A DNA stretch of 15,866 bases, from contig JAOUAE010000017.1 of the NCBI GenBank assembly GCA_029861085.1, forward strand, positions 1 to 15,866. Reading direction: 5' to 3'. Below the pieces are notes generated by a model. The model was not told the DNA's origin. It searched no databases and saw nothing but the letters and a program-made list of their open reading frames with translations. A program made the translations under genes and the position numbers. This DNA comes from Candidatus Nitrosopumilus sp. (GTDB lineage Archaea > Thermoproteota > Nitrososphaeria > Nitrososphaerales > Nitrosopumilaceae). Positions 1 through 6,335 of the stretch are shown one piece after another; the first letter of the stretch is position 1, and every line of letters begins with the position of its first letter.

Positions 1-398
1 TCTTCACATTTCCAAAGTTTTAGATTCTCTGCGTCTAATTCTTTGAATCCTGATTCTCCTGACAAATATATTCTACAATTTTCTTTTCTGCCATTTTCTC
101 CAACTACAAATGAACTCCAGGATGGATGTGTTTCTGGTAACCATTCTCTAAATGAATGATCGCAGTTTGCATTAACAAATTCTGTAAATTTATCTTGATT
201 TTCTTCAATGAAACTATAACTTGGATTTGTACTTTTTTGCTTGTATAGATAATCCCATTTATCCAAACAGTGGTAATTTGGATTTGTCGCACTTGAAAAT
301 TCAATTAATGCTTTATCTTGTTGCAAGTAGACCGGAAATACAGTAATCCCACCAACTACAACAATGCATATAATAATTGAAATGAGTATCTTGTTCAA
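1..398 (-). CDS. Secreted or membrane-anchored protein, 3'-truncated by window edge
   Basis: The minus strand is open without a stop from a TTG codon at 398-396 to base 1, giving 132 codons that continue beyond the window. The product starts NKILISIIICIVVVGGITV, one hydrophobic helix (residues about 3-21) typical of a signal anchor. A polar part follows with four cysteines (in YHCLDKW, NANCDHSF, KENCRIY and LWKCE), rich in Trp, Asn and Glu. This fits an extracytoplasmic domain that could hold two disulfides. No ATG lies in frame and a TAG stops the frame 24 bases upstream, so TTG is the only conventional start. The family is not recognised. The reading frame is convincing because protein-like composition is kept over the whole length, while the opposite strand gives only low-complexity frames. 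Confidence 0.7.
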   Translation of the reverse strand, partial: MNKILISIIICIVVVGGITVFPVYLQQDKALIEFSSATNPNYHCLDKWDYLYKQKSTNPSYSFIEENQDKFTEFVNANCDHSFREWLPETHPSWSSFVVGENGRKENCRIYLSGESGFKELDAENLKLWKCE

Positions 399-480
399 TG
401 TATAAAAAACAAAAATATCCTACTAAAATTCTTCTACAAATACTTTCTTTATCACTAAAATCTATTTTTTTTTCATTGAG

Positions 481-588
481 TCAACCACGGCAACAACCGC
501 AATCTTTAGAACAATTCATTGAATCAAACAAGATCCAATATGGCATCCAAAAAGGAACACAAACATCAAATGAATACATTGCAATCAT
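481..588 (-). CDS. Possible 35-aa hydrophobic peptide with Cys-rich tail
   Basis: From ATG at 588-586 the minus strand encodes 35 residues. A hydrophobic aromatic stretch (VCVPFWMPYWILF) is followed by NCSKDCGCCRG at the C-terminus. A TTG seven codons upstream (609-607) is an alternative start. The CxxxCxCC tail could bind a metal or be lipidated or oxidised, but that is inference. The opposite strand has a 71-codon frame over the same bases (398-613) whose Gln/Ser-rich composition looks less protein-like. No clear promoter was found. It may be a spurious frame. Confidence 0.3.
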   Translation of the reverse strand: MIAMYSFDVCVPFWMPYWILFDSMNCSKDCGCCRG

Positions 589-666
589 TACACCCTCTGC
601 ATTAATCAAATAATCCTATTACAACCACAATTCAAAAAAAAAAACACAATCTATCCAACCCGAAAA

Positions 667-753
667 ATGTATCACAATCACAAACTTCTCTATTGGGAGG
701 ACATAAAGAGGAGTCATCTTTTCTATCATTGTGAGGAAAGAAAGGAAAAATGA
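667..753 (+). CDS. Possible 28-aa leader ORF of the copA unit
   Basis: ATG at 667 opens 28 codons (MYHNHKLLYWEDIKRSHLFY, then HCEERKEK) ending in TGA at 751-753. The stop overlaps the ATG of the next gene as ATGA, the same kind of overlap that links that gene to copA (GTGA). The product holds His/Cys residues (HNH, HLFYHC) that could sense or bind a metal. A leader peptide for translational coupling is equally possible. It is too short for its composition alone to prove coding; the overlap geometry is the main support. Confidence 0.35.
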   Translation: MYHNHKLLYWEDIKRSHLFYHCEERKEK

Positions 754-995
754 GATATAGAATATTCCAAAATAGTCAGTTTCTAGGTACATTTTCAGAC
801 AGACTTGCATTTCATGAGGCATATGCAGGCGAGAACCCAAATTCACCAATCAAAGGTGACAAGATACGATGGGATGGAAAGAACTATGTCGTAAAATGGT
901 ACACAGAGCATGACTCCTCGACATTTGTGGAAAATGAATCCCACCAAAAAGAAAATGATTGGTTTGCAGATATCATTGTAGAAAAGACTGAGTGA
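750..995 (+). CDS. Conserved-looking 81-aa protein upstream of copA
   Basis: This soluble, acidic protein of 81 residues begins MRYRIFQNSQFLGTFSDRLA and ends in an acidic tail (DIIVEKTE). It is rich in aromatic and charged residues and has no signal peptide, membrane helix or cysteine. The middle segment (KGDKIRWDGKNYVVKWYTEH) looks like a small beta-sheet fold. A purine-rich stretch (GAAAGGAAAA) lies just before the ATG. Its TGA overlaps the GTG start of the copper ATPase by four bases, so the two are very probably co-translated and related in function, perhaps in copper handling. I do not recognise the family and no metal-binding motif is visible. Confidence 0.75.
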   Translation: MRYRIFQNSQFLGTFSDRLAFHEAYAGENPNSPIKGDKIRWDGKNYVVKWYTEHDSSTFVENESHQKENDWFADIIVEKTE

Positions 996-2302
996 AGACA
1001 ACAAGAACCGTTTTAAAAATTGGAGGTATGAACTGTGCTGGATTTGTGAATGTTATCCAAAAGCACCTTTTGGATACTGATGGTGTAGAAAAATGTGAAG
1101 TAAATTTAGGGGCAGAAAAAGCAGTTTTAGAATATGATTCCCAAGTAACCGATATTGAAAGATTAGAACAGGCTGTAAAAGATGCAGGCTACAAGGTAGT
1201 CTATGAAAAATTAACTGCAAAAATTGAGGGTCTTACTGATGTAAGTGATGTGATAGGATTGGGAAACAAACTTGTGACAAATGCTGGAATAAAGCAAGTC
1301 TCTGTCAATTATGGAAATGGGCAAGTGGTGTTTGAATATAGTCCCTCCCTGCTTTCATTATCGGACATTAGAAAAATTCTCAAAGACAGCGGTTATGAAA
1401 TTATCAGTGAGGACTTGGGTGCTTCATCTGAAGAAGTTGAGGCAAGAAAAACTAAAAGATTATTTTTCATTGGATTGACAATTGACATTCCTGTTATTTT
1501 GCTTGGACATTTCGGTGCCAACTTTTTGGGAGTTACATTTTCGGGATCAGACGAATCAGTTTACATCTCATTTGCATGTGCTAGTGCAATTCAGTTGTGG
1601 ATAGGAAAGCGGTTCTACATTGGAGCATACAAAATGGCAAAAATGAAATCTGCAAACATGGATACTTTGATAGTTCTAGGAACTACAACTGCATATGTTT
1701 TCAGTGTAACCAATACGTTTCCTGCCCCCATATGGGAAAACATTCACAACGATGCATCAGTCATGGTAATTGTCTTTATTCTACTTAGAAAGTATCTTGA
1801 AAACAAAATAAAAGGAAAGGCTTCATTTACAATCCGAAAGTTACTGGAACTACAACCAAAAATGACCACTGTCCGAAAAAAAGGAAGTGAAGACGAGGAA
1901 CAAGTATCTGTGGAACTTTTACAGCCGGGTGATGTGATGGTTGTAAGGCCTGGTGAAAAAATTCCTGTGGATTCCAAAGTAATTGAAGGAAATTCTGCAG
2001 TAGATAAATCTATGGTTACTGGAGAATCTATGTCTGTGACCAAGAAAATCGGTGATTCTGTTATTGGAGGTACAATTAATCGTGAAGGCTCTCTAGTTTT
2101 GCAGGCAACAAAGGTGGGCAGTGATACTTTTCTTTCTCAAGTGGTAGGATTGGTAGAGGATGCCATGAGAAAAAAACTTCCCATGCAGCAATTGGTAGAC
2201 AAGGTTGCAGGAAAATTTGCCTTTGTCATTATCGGGGTTGCAGTCATAACTTTTCTATCGTGGTTCCTCTTTGGTTCTCCTGGTTTGATTATGGGGCACT
2301 GA
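992..2302 (+). CDS. copA: Cu(I)-transporting P1B-type ATPase, N-terminal part (frame interrupted)
   Basis: This is the first 436 residues of a copper-exporting P-type ATPase, from a GTG start overlapping the preceding gene. Residues 7-70 form a heavy-metal-associated (HMA) domain with GMNCAGFV, where the usual second cysteine of CxxC is Phe18 (codon TTT, 1043-1045). Residues 74-140 form a second HMA-like fold with no cysteines (GLTDVSDV). Membrane helices follow from about residue 150, then the actuator domain with the TGES dephosphorylation motif (2018-2029) and helix 5 (FVIIGVAVITFLSWFLFG). The frame then runs into TGA at 2300-2302, just before the CPC helix, so this part alone cannot pump. 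The protein continues in the -1 frame from the GGGG run at 2293-2296. A sequencing or assembly error, a genuine frameshift mutation and ribosomal slippage are all possible. Confidence 0.85.
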   Translation: MKTTRTVLKIGGMNCAGFVNVIQKHLLDTDGVEKCEVNLGAEKAVLEYDSQVTDIERLEQAVKDAGYKVVYEKLTAKIEGLTDVSDVIGLGNKLVTNAGIKQVSVNYGNGQVVFEYSPSLLSLSDIRKILKDSGYEIISEDLGASSEEVEARKTKRLFFIGLTIDIPVILLGHFGANFLGVTFSGSDESVYISFACASAIQLWIGKRFYIGAYKMAKMKSANMDTLIVLGTTTAYVFSVTNTFPAPIWENIHNDASVMVIVFILLRKYLENKIKGKASFTIRKLLELQPKMTTVRKKGSEDEEQVSVELLQPGDVMVVRPGEKIPVDSKVIEGNSAVDKSMVTGESMSVTKKIGDSVIGGTINREGSLVLQATKVGSDTFLSQVVGLVEDAMRKKLPMQQLVDKVAGKFAFVIIGVAVITFLSWFLFGSPGLIMGH

Positions 2303-3420
2303 TCCCAACGGTTGTGGTACTGGTGGTCGCATGTCCTTGTGCATTGGGCTTGGTAACTCCAACTGCAGTAATGGTGGGAATGGGCAAGGCGGCACAACAT
2401 GGAGTTATATTCAAAGGAGGCGAAAGTCTTGAATTACTAGGAAAAGTCAACACTGTAGCTTTTGATAAAACTGGCACACTAACTGAAGGAAAACCCCCAG
2501 TCACGGATGTTGTATTGGTAAACAAAATTACATTAATTGGAAAAGACACAAGTTCAGATTCAGCAGAACCTCCGGTTTTAGAGGTTGCTTCTATTGCAGA
2601 AAGAAAATCGGAGCATCCACTTGCACGCTCCATAGTGCAAAAAACAAAGGATCTTGGTCTTACAATAGGTGAGCCTTCGTTATTCATTGCAGTTCCTGGA
2701 AAAGGAGTAAAGGCAAAATTCAATGATCAAAAAATTCTGGTTGGTAGCACAACCCTGATGGAGAAGGAAGGAATCAACACGACAAAATCCCAAGAAACCA
2801 TACAAAAACTGCAAAATAAAGGAAAGACCATTTCTCTTGTTGCCATTGAAAAAGAACTGGTAGGTATTATTGCATTATCGGATGCCCCAAAACCAAGTGC
2901 AAAACCGATGGTTGAAAAACTACTCAGGAAAAATATCCAGGTGATAATGCTTACAGGTGATAATCAGCAAACAGCATCAATCATAGCAAAGGAATTGGGC
3001 ATCAAGGAAACCCTTGCAAATCTGATGCCTTCTGACAAAGTAGACGCAATTGAAGAATTGCAAAAGAATGGAAAGATAGTTGCAATGGTAGGGGATGGAA
3101 TAAACGATGCTCCTGCTCTTACAAAGTCTGATGTATGTATAGCAATCGGAAGCGGAACTGATGTGGCATTGGAGGCTGGAAACATAGTTCTAATTCGGGA
3201 TGATCTTACGGATGTAGTATCTGCAATTGACATATGCAGAAAAACACTTGGGAAGATAAAACAGAATTTGGTTTACGCATTTGTTTATAATGCAGCACTC
3301 ATACCTGTCGCAGGCTTGGGACTTCTTTATCCCGCATTGGCAGGTCTTGCAATGGCTGCAAGTTCCGTATCAGTTGTGTCAAGCTCATTATTGTTAAAAA
3401 GATGGAAGCCCCAAAGTTAG
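2260..3420 (+). CDS. copA: Cu(I)-transporting P1B-type ATPase, C-terminal part (frame interrupted)
   Basis: This part carries the rest of the copper ATPase in the -1 frame relative to 992-2302. True homology begins near 2296 (ALIPTVVVLVVACPCALGL). The GTG at 2260 merely opens the frame and is unlikely to be a real start. Visible motifs are CPC in helix 6 (2332-2340), the transmembrane Cu(I) site; the phosphorylation motif DKTGTLTEG (Asp codon 2464); the nucleotide-domain SEHPLA; MLTGDNQQTA; and GDGINDAPAL. The final two helices carry YN and AMAASSVSVV, the P1B-1 signature. All catalytic residues are intact. Adding one G at 2293-2296 gives FGSPGLIMGALIPTVVVLVV with no gap and about 809 residues in total, the usual CopA size. 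Without that repair the gene would be scored as a pseudogene. Confidence 0.85.
   Translation: MVPLWFSWFDYGALIPTVVVLVVACPCALGLVTPTAVMVGMGKAAQHGVIFKGGESLELLGKVNTVAFDKTGTLTEGKPPVTDVVLVNKITLIGKDTSSDSAEPPVLEVASIAERKSEHPLARSIVQKTKDLGLTIGEPSLFIAVPGKGVKAKFNDQKILVGSTTLMEKEGINTTKSQETIQKLQNKGKTISLVAIEKELVGIIALSDAPKPSAKPMVEKLLRKNIQVIMLTGDNQQTASIIAKELGIKETLANLMPSDKVDAIEELQKNGKIVAMVGDGINDAPALTKSDVCIAIGSGTDVALEAGNIVLIRDDLTDVVSAIDICRKTLGKIKQNLVYAFVYNAALIPVAGLGLLYPALAGLAMAASSVSVVSSSLLLKRWKPQS
2291..2302 (+). other. Frame-disruption site in copA (G4 run followed by TGA)
   Basis: The first frame reads ATG GGG CAC TGA here. If the ribosome re-reads one base on the G run (GGG to GGG, with unchanged codon-anticodon pairing), or if one G is missing from the sequence, the frame reads ATG GGG GCA CTG. 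That joins exactly to the CPC helix. The stop follows two codons after the slippery codon. No obvious downstream stem-loop was recognised by eye. Confidence 0.75.
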
Positions 3421-3483
3421 GTCATGTTTGGTATGTCTTATCTATGTGTCAGTACATTGTAAAATTAAAAGACCCGTGTGGAC

Positions 3484-3490
3484 TTTTTTT
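3484..3490 (+). terminator. Oligo-T tract downstream of copA
   Basis: Seven consecutive T residues followed by ATTT lie 64 bases after the copA stop codon. Archaeal RNA polymerase commonly terminates at such T runs without a hairpin. The tract overlaps the stop codon of the convergent microprotein gene. Confidence 0.3.
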
Positions 3491-3587
3491 ATTTAATGAA
3501 GTTTCCTGCCCTGTGAGAAGCACATTCTTCTAATAATGTACCATTATTGTCCTGAATCTTGCATCCACAGGGGAAGATCACATACAC
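3489..3587 (-). CDS. 32-aa CxC...CxxH microprotein
   Basis: On the minus strand a GTG at 3587-3585 opens 32 codons that read MYVIFPCGCKIQDNNGTLLE, then ECASHRAGNFIK. The CGC pair and the later ECASH supply three Cys and one His in a CxC-x(12)-CxxH spacing, a plausible single-zinc microdomain. A TATA-like TCTTTTATCT (3620-3611) lies about 28 bases before the GTG, as expected for a leaderless archaeal mRNA starting at that codon. A second GTG two codons later is an alternative. It runs convergent to copA, and its stop lies in the T-rich tract downstream of copA. Function is unknown; metal binding is inferred from the pattern only. Confidence 0.5.
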   Translation of the reverse strand: MYVIFPCGCKIQDNNGTLLEECASHRAGNFIK

Positions 3588-3705
3588 CGTAATATTATTT
3601 TCAAAAATGGAGATAAAAGAAAGTCGTCATAATATTATGAATTCAATATACGGTTATAGTCAATCAAGATAACTATAAAATCTATAAAACATCATAATTT
3701 GGATT

Positions 3706-3715
3706 TCCTATATAG
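3706..3715 (+). promoter_or_regulatory. TATA-like box before the 29-aa ORF
   Basis: TCCTATATAG followed by AAAA lies 36-45 bases before the ATG at 3751, which would place a start site near 3738. The same ten bases occur at 6294-6303 before another short ORF. Two further TATAAAA-like stretches (CTATAAAATCTATAAAAC, 3673-3690) lie just upstream. Confidence 0.4.
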
Positions 3716-3750
3716 AAAATCTAGATAACCCATATTTTTTCATAGGATGT

Positions 3751-3840
3751 ATGGCAAAACGAAGACGCCAAGACAAAATAGAACAAGGGATCTGTTTTTT
3801 GGATTTTCTGGAAAAAATAGATGAAAAATTTGAAAGATAA
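3751..3840 (+). CDS. 29-aa basic small protein
   Basis: ATG at 3751 encodes MAKRRRQDKIEQGICFLDFL, then EKIDEKFER. It has a strongly basic N-terminus and an amphipathic helical remainder, so it could bind nucleic acid. A good TATA-like box (TCCTATATAG, 3706-3715) precedes it at a suitable distance. It stands alone in an otherwise empty stretch; a non-coding transcript from the same promoter cannot be excluded. No family is recognised. Confidence 0.4.
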   Translation: MAKRRRQDKIEQGICFLDFLEKIDEKFER

Positions 3841-4058
3841 TTTCAGACAATATTGGTTTTTTTATTATTAAAAGTAATCTTGACTTGTTACACCACTAAA
3901 ATTCAAACTCAAATTAGTTCAAATCCAAGGATCACATATGCCATTTGTAGGTTGAATATGATGCAGATGTATGAAACTTTGATGTTATTAAAAGAAGTTT
4001 AATTTTTTTCTTTCAAATAGACAATTTGATATTTATGTAATGTTTATTGTTAATTTGT

Positions 4059-4265
4059 ATGGCAAAATCCAAAATAGCGGAGAAAAAACCATCTAAGAAA
4101 AAACCAACAGTCAAAAAGACGACAGTGAAAAAAACTGTTGAAAAGAAGGTGGCAGCCAAGAAAAAATCAACCGTCAAAAAGATTACTCATGTAGAGCCTG
4201 ATTATGATGAACTTTTTAAAAAAATTGCAGACATTGAGAAAAAGATAATGCTACTTGAAAATTAA
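4059..4265 (+). CDS. Lys-rich protein with histone-H1-like tail and short coiled coil
   Basis: The 68-residue product begins MAKSKIAEKKPSKKKP. Residues 2-45 are almost entirely Lys, Thr, Val, Ala, Pro and Ser in loose KKxTVKK repeats, like histone H1 or bacterial Hc1-like tails. Residues 48-68 (EPDYDELFKKIADIEKKIML) form an acidic amphipathic helix able to dimerise. A TTG four codons upstream (4047) is in frame, but the ATG at 4059 fits better: a TATA-like ATATTTATG (4029-4037) sits about 26 bases before it, suggesting a leaderless message. A DNA- or RNA-condensing role is plausible from composition, not demonstrated. It stands as a single gene between non-coding stretches. Confidence 0.75.
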   Translation: MAKSKIAEKKPSKKKPTVKKTTVKKTVEKKVAAKKKSTVKKITHVEPDYDELFKKIADIEKKIMLLEN

Positions 4266-4484
4266 TTCTTTATTTCATTTGTAAACACTACTCTATAATC
4301 AATAAATCCAATTTTGATTCATATTGATTCAAATCCTGATGTATCTAGTCTTAGGCCATTTACAGGCAAGAATGTATGTATGTATGATTTCACATTGTTC
4401 TTAATTCAAAACAAGAGGATGTGTATATTGTGATTTGATGAGGGATCGACAGTTAGATATTTGAGATTTGTTAATTATGGATAA

Positions 4485-4595
4485 ATGTCGACATGGAATT
4501 GCAAGAAATGTGATATGCCGTTAACAACGATGGATATCGGGTCTACAATGAAATGGCCACATTGTGGGAAATTTATAGTTCAGATTTCTGATTAG
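4485..4595 (+). CDS. 36-aa zinc-ribbon-like microprotein (one Cys replaced)
   Basis: ATG at 4485 encodes 36 residues: MSTWNCKKCDMPLTTMDIGS, then TMKWPHCGKFIVQISD. The layout CxxC-x(14)-WPHCGK is that of a small zinc ribbon (CxxC...CPxCGK), except that the third cysteine is Trp (TGG, one base from TGT/TGC). It may bind zinc with three Cys and a His, or be a decaying gene. The next ORF downstream (4615-4842) is also broken, which favours local decay. Start assignment is simple because no other ATG is in frame upstream. Confidence 0.45.
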   Translation: MSTWNCKKCDMPLTTMDIGSTMKWPHCGKFIVQISD

Positions 4596-4614
4596 CATGA
4601 AGTTCTGCATTTAA

Positions 4615-4842
4615 TCTCTTAGGCTGGAATCAAAATCAAGACAAGTTAGTGTTCCTCTTGATCAAGCCGAGACTTTTTATACAAAGTATGGGAATCAAAC
4701 TAATTTTGTAAGGCTCTATTATGGAACTAATTTGATCACTAAAGTAAATCCAATCTTACCTGTTCATATCTAACAGTTTGAGGGAATCCCTCTAAATCAA
4801 AAATTTAATGTTGATTGGTATTCCGAAAAATTCAAAAAATAA
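4615..4842 (+). pseudogene. Decayed ORF with in-frame stop
   Basis: From 4615 to 4842 one frame reads as convincing protein (SRQVSVPLDQAETFYTKYGN ... NFVRLYYGTNLITKVNPILP ... QFEGIPLNQKFNVDWYSEKF). It is interrupted by TAA at 4771-4773 after LPVHI, and no ATG, GTG or TTG lies near its beginning. About 75 residues would result if the stop were read as sense. This suggests a once-functional small gene that has lost its start and gained a stop. The family is unknown. Confidence 0.4.
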
Positions 4843-4881
4843 CTTGGTTAAAATTACGGTGTGCTTGAATCTCAAATAAGC

Positions 4882-5118
4882 ATGGCTGAACCAACTACTA
4901 CCTACATCAATTTTGTTTACTGTGAATTAGAGGACACATGGAAACAAATCAGCAAAGATAACTCTGATTCAGATGTTTATGAAGCCACAGAAGATAACGC
5001 AAAAATAAACGTGCGACTATTTTCAGAAAAAAAGATCCCTTACTATATGAAAAAAGGATCCAAAATAACAATAAAAGATCACATGTTAAAGTTCAACAAA
5101 TCTGATTTTAATAAATAA
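4882..5118 (+). CDS. Hypothetical 78-aa soluble protein
   Basis: The 78-residue product begins MAEPTTTYINFVYCELEDTW and ends in a basic part (YYMKKGSKITIKDHMLKFNK). It has no membrane helix and a single cysteine. An in-frame GTG at 4861 would add seven residues. ATG at 4882 is preferred because the TATA-like GGTTAAAATT (4844-4853) lies about 30 bases before it but too close to the GTG. Alternating hydrophobic residues suggest a small beta-rich fold, but no family is recognised. It stands alone. Confidence 0.65.
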   Translation: MAEPTTTYINFVYCELEDTWKQISKDNSDSDVYEATEDNAKINVRLFSEKKIPYYMKKGSKITIKDHMLKFNKSDFNK

Positions 5119-5327
5119 TCTTTATTTTGATACTATTCAATTTTCTAAGATTGTTCTTCTAATTCTGTTTTTATCCTCTTATGATGTTCATGAAAATATT
5201 CTCATCTTCAATGATCTCAAAAATGGATAAAGAAAGCAATCTCGAAAAATTGTTATTCTAGAGCAAATCGAGTTAAGAAGAAACATTATTGCAAAGATAA
5301 AAGTTAGATGCAAAAATTAAACAGATA

Positions 5328-6125
5328 TTGCAAGAACATTGGGCAAACCTGAACGGTCTAAAGATAAGATATCTTGAATCGGGAAAAGGCAATGACCGAC
5401 ATATTTTGTTTATTCATGGGCTTGGTTCTTCAGCTGACAGATGGGGGAATATTCCTAAATCTTTATCTGCAAACTTTCATACAATTTCGATTGACCTGCC
5501 TGGTTTTGGTGAAAGTGATAAACCCCTATCAATAGATTATACAATTAAAACCTTTAGGGATGTTGTCATAGATTTCCTGAACTTGCTTGCACTCAATGAT
5601 ATGACAAGTATTGTGGGTCATTCCTTAGGTGGATATGTTGCATCAGAAGTCACCATGCAAAATAAAACTAATGTGGAAAGACTGGTCCTAATAGATTCCT
5701 CTGGATTTCTAAAAAAGCCCACACCCTTGTTAGAAAAATATCTTAGTGTAGCGATGAATCCCACAAATGTCAATGTGAGAAATATTTTTGAGCAGATGGT
5801 TTCTGATGGTACAAAAATCCCTTTAAAACTAGTTGAAAGTTTTATCAAAAGAATAAATTTGCCAAATGCAAAATATGCATTCAGGTCAACCCTTCAAAAT
5901 AGTACCAATACTCAGATAAAACTTGATAAACTAAAATTAATGGACAGTATTCCAACCTTAATTATTTGGGGAGTTGAAGATAGGGTGATTCCTCTCCAGC
6001 ATTCAGAACTCTTCAAAAAATCTATTTCTAATTCACATGTTGAAATAATTCAGGATGCAGGACATGCGCCATTTACTGAAAAACCCGAACAAGTAAGTGA
6101 ATTAATCCGTAATTTCTTAACATGA
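5328..6125 (+). CDS. Alpha/beta-hydrolase fold protein
   Basis: This 265-residue protein has the complete alpha/beta-hydrolase signature: an oxyanion-hole HGLGSSADRW (30-39), the nucleophile elbow GHSLGG with Ser99, the acid Asp218 in WGVEDRVIP, and the catalytic His246 in DAGHAPFTEKPE. There is no signal peptide, so it is cytoplasmic. The lid region (about 125-190) is variable and the substrate cannot be told; esterases, haloperoxidase-like and C-C hydrolases share this layout. The start is TTG at 5328, because no ATG is in frame after the upstream TAA at 5298. A TATA-like AAGATAAAAG (5294-5303) lies about 29 bases before it. Its last nine bases overlap a possible minus-strand ORF. Confidence 0.88.
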   Translation: MQEHWANLNGLKIRYLESGKGNDRHILFIHGLGSSADRWGNIPKSLSANFHTISIDLPGFGESDKPLSIDYTIKTFRDVVIDFLNLLALNDMTSIVGHSLGGYVASEVTMQNKTNVERLVLIDSSGFLKKPTPLLEKYLSVAMNPTNVNVRNIFEQMVSDGTKIPLKLVESFIKRINLPNAKYAFRSTLQNSTNTQIKLDKLKLMDSIPTLIIWGVEDRVIPLQHSELFKKSISNSHVEIIQDAGHAPFTEKPEQVSELIRNFLT

Positions 6126-6260
6126 ATATCTGAAATTTTCTGATTTACAAATCATTGGGTTATTGAAAGACTTGAAAATATGTAAATAATCTAATGTTCG
6201 ATCCTCTTCTATTCTTTTCGTAATCTTATCTGATATTCTGAAAAAATTGATTGAATTCAT
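6117..6260 (-). CDS. Possible 47-aa protein, convergent with hydrolase
   Basis: On the minus strand ATG at 6260-6258 encodes MNSINFFRISDKITKRIEED, then a tail containing DYLHIFKSFNNP and ending in SENFRYSC. The mix of charged and hydrophobic residues is protein-like, and the ORF ends within the hydrolase stop region (nine-base overlap). The palindromic TATATA at 6298-6303 lies about 40 bases upstream on this strand and could drive it as well as the plus-strand ORF at 6336. No family is recognised. Confidence 0.35.
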   Translation of the reverse strand: MNSINFFRISDKITKRIEEDRTLDYLHIFKSFNNPMICKSENFRYSC

Positions 6261-6293
6261 TAATAGTAATCCTTTTTCGTTTTTTTAACATTG

Positions 6294-6303
6294 TCCTATA
6301 TAG
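6294..6303. promoter_or_regulatory. TATA box, possibly bidirectional
   Basis: TCCTATATAG has a palindromic TATATA core. On plus it lies 33-42 bases before the ATG at 6336, on minus 34-43 bases before the ATG at 6260. The same ten bases occur at 3706-3715. Confidence 0.35.
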
Positions 6304-6335
6304 TTAGAATTTATTATCTTATTTTGCCTACAGAT

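Noticed and set aside
398..613. Plus-strand 71-codon frame (MYKKQKYPTKILL...)
   Set aside because: It has Gln/Ser/Lys-rich low-complexity composition and no promoter, starts on the start codon of the better-supported minus-strand gene, and competes with a minus frame of more protein-like content.
2289..2723. 144-codon minus-strand frame opposite copA
   Set aside because: It is a shadow of the ATPase reading frame, with Ser/Thr/Pro-rich composition and no promoter.
3905..3935. GTTCAAATCC resembling a tRNA T-loop
   Set aside because: The flanking bases do not pair as a T-stem, and no anticodon arm or acceptor stem is found upstream. No tRNA gene was recognised anywhere in the window.
4305..4345. 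Near-repeat TTGATTCATA / TTGATTCAAA and a CATA-rich minus frame of 24 codons
   Set aside because: The repeat has only two copies of about ten AT-rich bases, and the frame is too short and partly a simple repeat. There is no evidence for an operator, CRISPR or gene.
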